This document shows, piece after piece, positions 44,737 to 58,816 of a stretch of 64,000 nucleotides of DNA. Below the pieces are notes generated by a model. The model searched no databases. It saw nothing but the letters and a program-made list of their open reading frames with translations, and had not been told where the DNA came from. Position 1 is the first letter of the stretch. Every line of letters starts with the position of its first letter. Source of the DNA: Zygaena filipendulae. Its lineage: Eukaryota > Arthropoda > Insecta > Lepidoptera > Zygaenidae. Location: NCBI GenBank assembly GCA_907165275.2, contig OU015659.1:7854501-7918500 (forward strand), in the 5' to 3' direction. Both the position numbers and the translations under genes were made by a program.

Positions 44737-45631
44737 TACTAAATATTCTTGACTATTTAAATAAAACTTCAAAATTTAAATATCAATCAATTAAGCATCA
44801 CGGTCAAATATTTCTCGCTCTTTCGTAATATCGCTCCAAGTTTTGGAATAATTTAATTTAAGAGGCTAAGTTTGTCTTCCGGAAAATTTATCAGCAAGTT
44901 AATCTCAGTAGAGGAGGTACGAAGGTATACGCAAGTAGCTTTCGTTTAAATAGACGAAGGGCACACTTTCGGCACTGCTTTTACTAACTTTTTTTTTATA
45001 GCAAACCGTAAAAATAACAGGCCAGTTAATTGAAACATATTATAATAATAACTCTCTTTCTGTATTTTCCTGCTTTAATTTTGTAACCGCAATATTGTTG
45101 AATAGAAAGGGAAAAGGTTATGTAGGTAAGTAAGTGCGTTGTTTTTTTTAACTCGATGAGTCTATTAAAAAGTACTCCTAGTTAGGTTATAATTGAAAAA
45201 ATATTCGGAGTGTGCTAAAATTAATTGTATAAAAAACCAGTGAAGATAGAATCAGGCTCGCCCTATTAGGGACGATATGCGAAAAAATCTTAATTTAAAA
45301 ATATTTTCTTTGTCTTGCAACTTTAATATTATACCTACGGTCGTCGTAAACTTCCTACAACTAATAAGGAACTTATAGTATCAAAATCATAATTTTAGCT
45401 TTAGAAATCTAGGAGCACAGGAAAACTACAATGGAGGAACGATAATTTTCTCCAAATTTTTAGCTATAGGTTTTTAGCTATTAATCAATAAGACCACTCA
45501 ACTTGAAATGATAAAACTGTAATATTTTTGGAATCATTATTCTTTAATATTCTTACTTACTTCTAAAACCTGGGAAGACAGAAGTTATTGAAGAAATTGC
45601 TGTACAAAAAAAAAGAAATAAAGGTTACTTA
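44737..45631. other. Non-coding DNA
   Basis: Nothing recognised. Confidence 0.5.
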
Positions 45632-45815
45632 CTAGCTATTTCGCGTGGTTTCACCCACTACAATTTCGGAGTTCCCACAGGAATTCCGGGATAAAAAGTA
45701 CCCTATGTCCTTCTGTGTACCTACCCTGACAACGTGTATGCAAAATTTCATGGTCGGTTGACCCGTTAAGGTTAACAGCGTAACAAACAAACAAACTCAC
45801 ATTGGCATCTATGAA
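45632..45815 (-). mobile_element. Helitron-like (Lep1-type) copy
   Basis: Starts CTAGCTATTTCGCGTGG and has all internal landmarks to 'gcgtaacaaacaaacaaact'. The TC end is decayed. Confidence 0.75.
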
Positions 45816-46531
45816 GATTTACTCTATGTTTTGGTAAATCTATGTACACTAAATTGGTGCTCATCAATAGACGTCTCATACGTTGTGTTCAATGATTCAC
45901 TCGCGCCACGCATATGGTGCTATACGAAAGGCGTGCGCGAGAAGGCGTTGTGTAAGCCTCTGATTGATTACCCCGAGCTCTGATGCCCTTTATATCCGTT
46001 ATTTTCGTTTTGCTGCGCTATTCTATACGGCCAGACGAAAATCACACAGTGATCTCCACATGAGATGTCCATATACATATTTTCTTACCAAAAATTGCAA
46101 ATGCCATTCAAAATTCATCAAATGAGTGATTCATCAAGAAAATATTACGTGTTCATTGGATAGCTTTCTAACAGTATTTGATTTGTTTAATCACTTTCAT
46201 AAATTCTTGCTGATTTCATAGAGAAAAATTTCAAAATGAAGAAACAGAACCATAATTTGCTTATTTTTACTCTGGTGAATTAATTGAAGCTCTCATTGCT
46301 CCGACCAATCAAAAATTAGTCTCTGGTAAAACTACTACAATAAATATAAGTTAACTCAACAACATAAAAAAAATCTAGTAGGACCTAATTCCTCCTTAAA
46401 TCATTTTTTTACGTTATTAGTCGCCATTTTCACAAAAAAATATTGCTAAAGACATCTAACACAATACTCTTGATTTAAACTTAAAGATAATCTATTTAGC
46501 ACATAAATTTAAAATCGATAGGCCAGTTTTA
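45816..46531. other. Non-coding DNA
   Basis: Nothing recognised; 45890-45970 is GC-richer (tcgcgccacgcatatggtgc). Confidence 0.45.
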
Positions 46532-46768
46532 CCGCCGCACTCAGAGTCGACTTTAATGATTACTTACTTAAGTATAGATTTTTAAAACAAAATTGCCGCA
46601 ATCAGACAAGTTTAATAAATTAATTTCAATTGGCATTTAACTAATTAAGTTACATCTCATTAAAAGCTAATTAACATTAATTTACTGGACGTCTCTGATT
46701 GCGGCAGTCTTGTTTCAAAAATCTATACTTAACTAAGTAATAATTAAAGTCGACTCTGAGTGCGGCGG
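46532..46768. mobile_element. Palindromic MITE, copy 2 of 4 (237 bp)
   Basis: Starts CCGCCGCACTCAGAGTCGAC and ends with the mirror GTCGACTCTGAGTGCGGCGG. TTA lies on both sides (46529-46531, 46769-46771). Inner arms 'attgccgcaatcagacaag' and 'ggacgtctctgattgcggca'. Confidence 0.85.
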
Positions 46769-46879
46769 TTAATCTTTTATCTATTTGTGTGAGACAATAT
46801 TAAAAAAGGGTGTTTGACATAAAACCATTTTGTATTAAGGTGTGTATATATATATCTCTATAGTAAAATATATATGTAA

Positions 46880-46973
46880 TAATATGTGTAGTATATACCA
46901 CGTTTGCTTGGTTTCCACGACACAAGCTTATAGCTTAGTGTGGGATCAAGTAGATCTGTGTGTTGTGAAGTGG
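46880..46973 (+). mobile_element. 3' half of a tRNA-derived SINE
   Basis: 'gtatataccacgtttgcttg', 'tttccacgacacaagcttat' and 'agcttagtgtgggatcaag' align with the 3' body of the SINE at 37353-37601. The tRNA-like head is missing or unrecognisable. It runs straight into the (TTA)n array. Confidence 0.6.
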
Positions 46974-48960
<1,987 letters not shown>

Positions 48961-49095
48961 CGGACACTCAGGACTACCGTAACTTCCTATAAGTGAAAAC
49001 ATTTTCAAAATCGGTTCAGTAGATCCAGAGATTACCCCCTACAACATCACAAACTTACAATTCATAAACTCACAAACCTCTTTACTTTAGTATAG
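48961..49095 (-). mobile_element. Helitron-like copy, 'ccagagattaccccctac' subfamily
   Basis: 'ctcaggactaccgtaacttc', 'aaaatcggttcagtagatcc', 'agagattaccccctacaaca' and 'ctttactttagtatagac' match the repeat units of 61692-62300. Truncated at the CTAG side. Confidence 0.6.
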
Positions 49096-50535
49096 ACAAA
49101 CGAACAAATATAATTTGCAGAAAATCAAATGCTTCTCTTCATAATAGGTATAGACATATAATCTGGATAGTATAGATTGATGTTATTTACGTTTTTTAGA
49201 TATTTGGGACAAAAATTAAATATGAAACTCCGTCTTTCAATATATCCCATGTTTAACCTTACACCTTGTAGTTATTACAGTAAAAACTCGTTTTTTACGC
49301 GTTTCGTAATTAAAACGCCATCCTTATAACTTGAATATAATAATATCGGTAGATATTCACAACTTTATTTTTTTCAAAGCTAGTGTTTTAACAAATAATA
49401 CGCGTTTTAAGTAATGAATGTTTAGTAAGCGAGTAGACTGATTTCTGGATGGCCCCTGGCTGACAACACTAACAAATCCTTATACTATATCCTAAGTTGT
49501 AAACCATAAATATCTTATTTATAGGGTCACAAAACTAGTGTAATAATAAAACATCAAAATTAAACATCAAAATTAAATTTTACTTGTTCCTTCTTACTCT
49601 GTTGAGCAGTAAATAGAGTTGTTTTCTTTCAGGTTGGTTTTAATATTGTAATAAAATATTGATACTGATCGGATGGTTTTTATTTAATTATATTCACAAA
49701 AAATTACAGCGTACACGTACTCGTTAAGCTTCAGAGGTAAGAGAGAGAGAATGTTGCCAGTGCACATAGACTAATAAGTTTAACGTTTCATTACACTTAT
49801 CAACAAGAGTCAATAGTTTTTAGTTGTAATGAAGAAGTTTAGTAGAAATGGTTTTAAATCGTGAGCCACGTGTTCTGACTAAAAGCGGATTATCACAAGA
49901 ACATACATGTATTACTTATACAAGTTGTAATTGCGGTCAATATAAAAAAAAAATGTTAGCCGTTGAATTTTATTAGTATTGCATTAAAATTCAACAAATT
50001 GGCAAAAGTTATAAAGGTAACAGACATATTTCCGATACTGACTGTATATGTATGCAGTTTACGTTGGTATATTTTTCTCAGAGAAGGTTCAATACAATCG
50101 AATAAATTAGGGCCCATTTGAAATGGCAAGATAGAATTATCTTAATAAAATATTGACCTTTAATAAAAAAGATACAATCCTGTGATAGGTATCATGAATT
50201 TCGAACCTTTGTAATTTTTTTATTTTCATTATTGACCCAACTTTTGCTCACAAAAAATAAAGGTACATTACAGTTGACCGTCGTCGAAAGTTTCGTCATT
50301 TCAACAGAATTAATAATCACGGTGAATGGTTAACTGAAAACTTTTGTGTGTCGTCTTTGCCAACTCTAATAGAATAAGACGCAAATGAATTACAAAATAA
50401 ATAGATATAATTATATAAAAATAAATATACATATCTAGAGAAACCTATAGGAGTATACTTCGATTACAATGAATTTTTAGTATCATATACAAACAAACCT
50501 ACTTTAGTTGGAGAAATAAAAATATACCTAAGTTA
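49096..50535. other. AT-rich non-coding DNA
   Basis: Nothing recognised. A direct repeat 'acatcaaaattaa' occurs twice near 49551-49575. Confidence 0.5.
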
Positions 50536-50756
50536 CTAGCAGTGCCCCGCGGTTTCACCCGCGGTAATTTCGGAGTTCCCGTGGGAATTCCGGGATGAAA
50601 AGTACTCTATGTCCTTATGTACCCCTGACAAAATGCATGCCAAATTTCATCCAAATCCGTTCAGCTGGTTTTGCATGATTGAGTAACAAACATCCAAACA
50701 TCTAAACATCCAAACATCCAAACATCCACACTTTCACATTTATAATATTAGTAGGA
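50536..50756 (-). mobile_element. Full-length Helitron-like copy, array member 1
   Basis: Starts CTAGCAGTGCCCCGCGG after A and ends 'ataatattagtagga'. Contains a run of 'catccaaa' units. The next copy starts at the very next base. Confidence 0.85.
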
Positions 50757-50955
50757 CTAGCTGTGCCCCGCAGTTTCACCCGCGGTAATTACGGAGTTCT
50801 CGCGGGAATTCTGGGGTAAAAAGTACCCTATGTCCTTCTCTGTACGCCTGACAACGTGTTACGTGTATGCAAAATTTCATGATGATCCTTTGAGCCGCTG
50901 AGGCGTGAAAACGTAACAAACAAACTCACTTTCGCGTTTATAATATTAGTAAGGA
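50757..50955 (-). mobile_element. Full-length Helitron-like copy, array member 2
   Basis: Starts CTAGCTGTGCCCCGCAG with no spacer after member 1 and ends 'ataatattagtaagga' before T. Its second half ('atgatgatcctttgagccgc') is of a different subtype from member 1 ('catccaaatccgttcagctg'), so this is not a simple duplication. Confidence 0.85.
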
Positions 50956-50966
50956 TACATCATACA

Positions 50967-51113
50967 CTAGCTGTGCTCCGCGGTTTCACGCGAGAACTTG
51001 GTAAAATTCGTTATTAGCTGATCTAAACTCGGCGAAAGGAATATTCTTACCTTTCAAGTCTCTAAGCCTTATGGTTCCAGAGATATCGTGATAAAACCGT
51101 GGAAAACAGCTAG
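50967..51113. mobile_element. Helitron-related element with CTAG hairpin at both ends
   Basis: Starts CTAGCTGTGCTCCGCGGTTT and ends 'aaaaccgtggaaaacagctag', the same terminus in opposite orientation. The 147-bp interior ('ttcttacctttcaagtctct') is not the usual body. Possibly two elements joined by deletion. Confidence 0.6.
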
Positions 51114-54100
51114 TTTTATAACAGTTTTGAAAAGTGATTTGTGATAGGCACGCTTGTTGAGTTTCCAACTCTGTAATTTGTAAAATTAAGGTAAAATAAA
51201 AATGTACTAAATATGTAAGTGAGTTTACGAGTTAATTTGATAAATTAACATTAAATTCACAAATAAAGAAGCTTCTTGTGAAAGAAATTTTTACCTTTGA
51301 TCTCTACCTACGTTCTATATAATAAATAATACCTAATATTATTTTATAATGGATAGTTACGTTTTAGATCTTAAGTAATCATAATATGTAAATATGTTTC
51401 TACCAGTAGTTGCTATGGTTTTACCCTAGCTAATTTTGGATTACCTTGGGAATTGTTTGATGTAGGTATCAGATTAAGAAGTATTATAAGTCTACGATTT
51501 TATATTATTATAAGGTAAGTCTTTTTCTAACCTGTTTAGTAGTTTGGCAGATGAATACATATTCAAATATTAAAAAAAAAAAAAAATTCTTTGTATAGAA
51601 TAAAACTAGCATAATCAGAAAAAAACTAGGTATAGGAACTTTGAAATTAGGATGTGTCGTTTAACAATATTATCACAATCAACGAAAAATACTAATCTAT
51701 ATAGAATTATAGATACAAATAATAATAGACAGTTCTTAATGTTGAAGTTGTGAGCATGTTCTATAAAGCTTATATAAAAAAGCCCTCGGCAAACTGAAAA
51801 GAATCGTCACTCAATAAATTAAAGTGCTCTATTCAGCAGAAAGTAAAGCAAACGGCTCAATATAACACGACGGCATCATCTAAGGTTAAAAAACCGTCAT
51901 TAAATTTGGGAGGGCCAACATTAAATAAATTGCACGCGTCGATATCTGGACCCGTATTCACTATGCAGACCAACAACATTCCTTGCCCATAACGCGCATC
52001 CCAAAAACGCATTTCCAAACGTTCTAGATGCCAAGATATTAGAAATTATTATTCTTTATCCAATAAGAAACCTTGTAAATGTATTTTTTTTTCAGTAAAA
52101 CTTCTTTGATTACGAGTGAAAGATAATTTTTGCGGCGTCTTATCTTAGCGCGGTGTGTTATAGTCATAGTGAATAAGAGCCCTAACCGCCAAGACATCTG
52201 CATCAATTCGCCAACTTTAAATCACCACGGTCCATTCCTTGTCACGCACAGATTCCAAACTAAAAGGATTGTTTCGTATTCACTTTTTCATGTTACTCGC
52301 AACAAAAGCACACGAGTCACATCTAAAAAAAACACGTAGCTTTATTTTCCTTTCATCCTAAAGTTCAAGTAAAATTAAGACGAGTATATTTAACTCTTCC
52401 GTGTTTAATGTCCCCAAGACGAGCTTAAAATTTTGTTGTCCTTGAATTATTTAATTCCAAAATTTTGTTGACAAAGGACTGTTTTCTCTGCAAGCACTGG
52501 AACTCGATAATATCTTTAGGGTAAACACAAAATTTTAACAATTGAAAAACACTGAACTTTATTGTGCGCGATGAGCAGCGAGTTTCTATTAAGATGGAAA
52601 TCTAAATCGTCACCCTTCCACGTCGATGTCAACACCAAAGATGTAGTAAAGCGCACGCTGTTGTTATTTTATTCTCACACGAAACTATACCATCACCTGT
52701 ATTAAATAGAGTCCGAATTGTTAATTTTTCTCAACAAATTGATGAATTCAAAAAACTTTTTCAAATGGCTTAAGCTGAGTTTTGTGTATCAGTTTTGTGT
52801 GAGTGTGTGTGTTTTGAGGGTATATAAATACTTGCTTTACTCTCTTCCTTCGACCTCTATTGTTTCCTCTCGAATGAAGTGGCAAAACAATAGACGTCAT
52901 AAGACTTTCGACGCTCCCAATAATTCACCAAACAACAAAATTATTCCACAGCTACGGCGGAGGCGACAAGTACTGTATTTTATAGGTATTAAAGCCGTCT
53001 CGTACAACGTCTGAATATTAAATAGCACTTGTTTTAATATGCGAGCGAGGGGTAACAAAGTGTGGAACGGAACACATTTGTTTTGGCGACATAGTTCTGT
53101 AACACGCCTGTTTACGCCCTCCGCAGACACGAACTCGTCGTGTCCTCAGGGTCGGATTACAGGCCGCGTAATTATGTTTAATGGCAACGATTATCGCGTT
53201 CATTACTAATACAAACTTTGTTCGTGTTATTAGGAACAATATTCGCAAAATATGGCGTAGACGTGAACCTTAGGTATAAATGAAACACATAGGTAAATCT
53301 ATAGCAATTCAAGTTGCAATTAGAAATCCAATCATGTTAAAAACTGTTGTACCTACCTATATAATCCAAAAGAATATAATTAAAGATATAATTTTTTTTT
53401 TGCTTTTATCAGTCCTTAAAAATACTTAAATGCCCAATTATTTTTAACTACTTCGACGGTTTAATTATGCTGTTGTTTTTTTTTTATGATTGACAATTAA
53501 ATCTCCGGTCTAGTTTAGGTAGTAACCAAAGATAATCTAATAAGAGATAGTGTTTGAGTACAAGAAATTAATTAATTTTCGAGGTTATCGTGTTTTGAAC
53601 ATAATTAAGATTACAGTCGCACAAGTCCGTGGGCCTACTAAACTTGACTGTCACCATCAACTATTTACTTTGTTGCGGATTACCCCTAAACTGCGCGTTG
53701 GTATAGTGTCTAATCTTAATGTAAGAACGTAACTATCTCTGATGTTTCCAAACTTGCATAATCGTATACATAACGATGATTACGACGATATAAATATTAA
53801 TATTAATATTTCTATGTGTAGGATATAATTATACGCATGGATATCTATAACTTCACACAGAGTCAAGTAATAAGATAATGCATTAATCATATTATTATAT
53901 TTTTATTCTACCTATGCAGCACATTGATATACTTAACACCCGGTATAACGTAAATTATTTTCACATCCATGATGTAAGATATAAATAGGTATATAAACTC
54001 AAATGCAAACACATGCACGAATATAGCACCTAAGTTATTTTCCAAAAACCCGTCGTGTTTCGGGACATTTTTTGCTGCAAAAGTGATTCAGTATCACGGC

Positions 54101-55026
54101 CACATTGCTATACGGAGCTACGGAGCCCTAAAAACATTATGATAATAGCTTCACCACTGACGGATCACGTAACATACATAAAAATACAGATGAATTAATA
54201 TCGAGAACCTTATTTTTTTGTTGAAATATTTAAAAATCATATTCTTTTTTTGCTGACAACCAACCAGTACGTTTTTGGCATAAACGTTTTATTTTCATCC
54301 GCAAGGGGTTCAAACGACTACGGAATGGCTCGACGAAGAATTGTGAGAATATCAATGAACAATTTTGTACACATTCTATCCGAAGGTTACATGTATTTAT
54401 AATGTATATTATGGAATGATCATTATTTCTACTAATAGGTACGATATTCAGTTGAATTACACACATTGTAATGAAGGAGTTGGGTTTATGGATTTATGGA
54501 AAATATTAGTGAATCAAGTAATTTATTATTTTTTAAAGCTCTTACAGAGATTAGAAGATATTACTTCTTGTAGCCGATGGCGCTAATTTCACCCGGCTAT
54601 GAGAAACTCATGACATTACCTATGCGATATGTTTTTAAATGCCATCTATTTTGGATGTTTTAACGTTTTTTCGGAAGCATTTCAAGCGTGGACTGTTAAT
54701 TTGAATACAGGCTATGATGAATAAATAAATAAAGTCGGGGATAATATTACAGCTTTTTAAAACACTATGCACTTGGAATACTTCTAGTATCATTCTGTTT
54801 TATGAACATGCTGTATAAACACCATGGAGTGTGACAACACGTTCCGCCTCAAGGGTTCCCTATGGCAACAAGGAGTGGCGTGCGTGTGTGCGTGTGTTTG
54901 CGTGTGGGGGTTGCCGCGTTGTGAAAACGTCAACCATAATGCCGACGGAAACTGATGAAAGACGAGTGTGGAATAGCAATATAAAAAGGCTTTTCACTAA
55001 AACTTTTACATTATCATTTATCTCTT
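51114..55026. other. Long non-coding stretch with little recognisable repeat
   Basis: 51405-51490 is a decayed Helitron-like end. The rest, especially 51770-54200, has few of the repeats seen elsewhere and several GC-richer patches (51900-52040, 53030-53250, 54835-54960). Short frames (52130-52339, 52718-53248, 54831-55028) show no domain. This is the most likely place for unrecognised single-copy sequence, but I cannot support a gene. Confidence 0.4.
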
Positions 55027-55500
55027 AATAAAGCTGTTCCCTGCGGTTTTATGCGCGTCTATGTCGGAATTTAAATCGGGAATAATTTAAATTGTTATTG
55101 TTACTTGTAAGCTCTGGGAATCCCTCGGGAACTGTATAGCTGCTTATCAATAACATGATTTTTAGAAGTGGTTGAGTAGTCCTACCTCTAACGGCCGCAC
55201 TCAGAGTCGACTTTAATTATTACTTAGTTAAGTATAGATTTTTAAAACAAAACTGCCGCAATCAGAGACGTTCAGTAAATTAATGTTAGTTGGCATTTAA
55301 TGAGATGTAACTAAATTTTTTAAATGCCAATTAACATTAATTTATTTAAGTTGTCTAATTGCTGCAGTTTTGTTTTAAAAATCTATATTTAACTAAGTAA
55401 TCATTAAAGTCGACTCTGAGTGCGGCGGTTAGACTACTAAACCACTTCGTACCTCTGCAAACAAAGTCACTTTTCCTCTTTATAATACACTATTATTGTA
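55027..55500 (-). mobile_element. Decayed Helitron-like copy interrupted by the palindromic MITE
   Basis: 'agctgttccctgcggtttta' starts it; 'gggaatccctcgggaact' is a second GC module; 'tgcaaacaaagtcacttttc' and 'ctctttataatacactatta' are the TC-end side. The MITE 55192-55428 lies within. Confidence 0.5.
55192..55428. mobile_element. Palindromic MITE, copy 3 of 4 (237 bp)
   Basis: Starts CGGCCGCACTCAGAGTCGAC and ends with the mirror GTCGACTCTGAGTGCGGCGG. The left flank reads TAA and the right TTA, so the duplication is altered. Outside the ends a further inverted match (agtggttgagtagtc / gactactaaaccact) is present. Confidence 0.85.
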
Positions 55501-57398
55501 GATTCACATTAAAGAAAATAAGCATTGTGTGTTGTAAGTGTTTGTGCAAAGCGTTTTTATAGACGTTGACGTCTAGAATCAGCATTTCATTTTGGATTTT
55601 CTGTGTTGTAATACTTAGTTTTTGTCCTCCTAATAATATAAAGTCACGAAACATATTATTATTTACCAGCGTATAGGTATTTAGTTGACTAAGTGTAATT
55701 ATAAAGTATGCATAAAATATTTTTGATTCTGGTTATCTCTGAAATTACGGAGCAGTCGCAGTGTTCCTGAGTAAGATAATACACTTTTACCCCAGAGAGA
55801 GAAAGTTCCCCAAGGAATTTCGTTTATTATATTTCATTATTTAATTTAATACTTACAATATTCTGACTTCTTTAATGAAACGAAAACAACAAACAAGTTA
55901 TTTCAATTAAGTTCTCATTTAAAAGTTGATAACATACCAAAGGGTTTTATGTGAAAAAAAGATTAAAATGGGTACTTGCGACTACAATTACATCGCTGAA
56001 GTGGTCCGCAATTTGCGGTAATTTAAAGCTCTTTTGCTCATTAATTGAAGCAAAGCGGACCCAAAGTTAAGCTATCTTATTGAATTGCGAATGGCTCATA
56101 GATAAGTATAAAAGAAAACCATTTTGTCTGCCCTGACGCTTTTCAATTTTCAGGATTTAAGATGTTTTCCAGAATTTCGTATTGATTTAAAATTTTGCAT
56201 AAAGCTGGTTATGGTTTCATATTATAATTATAACAAATAACGAGTAAAATCATACTTTACGTGTAAGGCGGAATTTTCAAGTCAATATTTATGGTAATAT
56301 AAAATACTACAAAATAAATACATAACATCACAGATAATATAATACTATGATAACATCTATTATTTTAGCTATGAGCATTTATTTGCAAACAAATGAAAGG
56401 ACTGAATCAAATTTTTTAAAATTAACCATTTTAATTAGGAAAAGCAAATTTTATTAACTGGAAATAATAATAAAAAAACTTTTTAATTAAAGACCAAAAA
56501 ATAAATAATGCATGAACTGTAAAAAAGGTACATGATACCTACGTGACAGTAAAAAGAAGGAAAGAAAATAGTAACGATCCGAATGTTGACAAAGGTCCGG
56601 ACAGAAGAAAATAGGTAATTGAATTTTATGATGGACGTCCTTCGTGTTATTACACTGTGGGCATAGGGTTGCGAATTGACAAGTTTTTGGGGGGTTAGGA
56701 GCGAGGCTTACGCCGCTTCGGGAATTCGTAGCAAACCATAGGGCACGGATGTTGAATATCAATGTCCACCTGGCACGGGTGAAACGCTGTGTATAAAAAT
56801 TTGGCGACAAAAGCAAGGGATTTGGGGCCTCGGGTCTCAACATTGGGTACATTTATCGAGTGAGTGCCTTCTATTATTATGAAAGAATTGTGCCATATTC
56901 CTAAGGTTTAAATAATGCCATTCGGTTTGCGGAATAAATTTGATTCGGATGTCTTTTCATTTTGTAGGTATTATTTATTTTGTATGAGGTTGCCTTCACG
57001 TGAAATTTGGGGTTTACTCGGAAACTTCCACACAAATATCAATATGGAACTCCTCACATAGTTAGATCCACCATAGTCCTCCTTAGTCCAGACAAGAAAA
57101 AATCAGTAAATATGACCTCAATCGGTCAGGTAGTTCAAAAGTTACACGATCGAAAACAGACGTGCCAATAATGATTAAGAACTCTACCTCAACGCCACTT
57201 ATCTGATTTTGTGATTTTCTTTTTTCCCACTAAACCAATATATTGTAAGTAACTGGTATTCGATGTTTTCATTCGTATGTGCTTCGGGATTTCCTAAAGA
57301 ACTTTATGTTGTACTGGGATAAAAAGTCTTATAGGTACCTAAGCCTATATGTTGTGACACGATATTCGCTATCTAGGTGCACGCCAAGTTGAATTCAA
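55501..57398. other. Non-coding DNA
   Basis: A minus-strand 121-codon frame (56487-56852) contains CQFATLCPQCNNTKDVHHK, which faintly recalls the Cys/His end of some LINE proteins, but this is too weak to call. Otherwise nothing recognised. Confidence 0.4.
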
Positions 57399-57444
57399 AT
57401 TTGAACGCGCATTAAGTATAGTTATAAGTAATGCGCGTTCAAAT
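57399..57444. repeat. Perfect 16-bp hairpin, 14-base loop
   Basis: ATTTGAACGCGCATTA (57399-57414) and its exact reverse complement TAATGCGCGTTCAAAT (57429-57444). Confidence 0.85.
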
Positions 57445-57865
57445 AAACCGACAAGCAGACAAAATAAAAAGATTTGTGGCACAAATTATTATTGACATGG
57501 GTACACCGTATATTCGGTAATTGGTATACATATTTCGGTAGATTGAAAGTCATACTATCACTATAAGAATCGCAAGAATAATAGGTAGTCGCGAGCACTT
57601 GTAAATGTTGTTTCGAAAGAGGTTAATTTTTTCATCTCTTTTATTCAAAACTTATATTTGTCTCGCAATGGACAAAGAACCCAACCGTGAACAGTGACCT
57701 TAAATGTAGGTAAATTAATGATACAGTGGAAAAAAAATTTTTTGTTTAATCTTTGAAACCGTATTTCTTCTAAATTTTGCGCTTCTTGCTCCCTTTCTGC
57801 TATTGCCTAAATTACTAATCATTTCAAACTTTCCAAACCTATTCTGCCTATTGTTTTGCACGTTT

Positions 57866-58050
57866 CTAGCTATATGTGTTCCCCGCGTTTTCACCTGCGT
57901 TTATTTTGAAGTTCCCAAGAGAATTGTGGGATAAAAATTTCCCTATGTCCTTTTCTTTACCCCTGATAACGTGTATGCAAAATTTCATGATGACCGGTTG
58001 AGGTGTTAAAGCGGGAAGGCGTAACAAACAAACAAACTCACTTTCAGTTT
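57866..58050 (-). mobile_element. Helitron-like (Lep1-type) copy
   Basis: Starts CTAGCTATATGTGTTCCCCG (4-base insertion in the end) and carries all internal landmarks to 'acaaacaaactcactttcag'. Confidence 0.75.
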
Positions 58051-58623
58051 TGAAGAAAATGTAATTAAATGCGAGAAAGATAAATAATATCCATATTCTA
58101 TATAGTCAAAGTATCTAATTACCTTGATGGATTAGGTTAATACATTGTTATATAGATTACATGTACGTACAGATGGTACGCATAAGACTGTAGGTGTACA
58201 AGTTTGTAGTTCAAAGTAGATATACGATGTCTGTATAATATATTTTTCTAAATCTTACAAATTATAATAATCATTAAAAAACGCTGCTTGGATTATTGGC
58301 TAAAACGGGATTTGATGCGTCATTTGGCAGCAGATTTAGAATTCAGAAATTTACATTAAACTTTCGGCCGGCTCTAAGAAACCAGTGTGCTTACGTATTG
58401 TAAAAAGCGATAAATTATACATGAGGCACGATCAAATCACGCCCGGTATCATAAATTCGTTGCGTCTGCCGGTCACTAAACCCCGAGGGATCTGAATATA
58501 CCATTTGTCTTTACCACATAGAAATGTACGGGAGTTGTAATTTCCGTGCAGCTAGCAAGCTTCAGGAACGTAGCCGTGACACTTTTTGGATTAACACGTC
58601 CTGTTACTAAGATATAGAACATA
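58051..58623. other. Non-coding DNA
   Basis: Nothing recognised. Confidence 0.5.
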
Positions 58624-58806
58624 CAATCTGTTCCCCGCGGTTTCACCCGCGCTAATTACGGAGTTCCCGCGAGAATTCCGGGATAAAAAGTACCCTATGT
58701 CCTTCTCTGTATCCCTGACAACGTGTATGCCAAATTTCATCCAAATCCGTTTAGCCGGTTTTGTGTGATTGAGTAACAAACATCCAAACATCTACATCTT
58801 TCACAT
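58624..58806 (-). mobile_element. Helitron-like (Lep1-type) copy
   Basis: 'aatctgttccccgcggtttc' start (CTAG decayed), all internal landmarks, and 'acatctttcacatctat' at the other end. A 66-codon minus-strand frame here is part of the repeat. Confidence 0.8.
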
Positions 58807-58816
58807 CTATCTTCTA

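Noticed and set aside
52718..53248. Overlapping 76-98 codon frames considered as a host exon
   Set aside because: They overlap on both strands and show no recognisable domain or splice-bounded structure.
56487..56852. 121-codon minus-strand frame with CPQC...HH residues, considered as a LINE C-terminus
   Set aside because: The Cys/His pattern is incomplete and no RT or tail is nearby; too weak to list as a gene.
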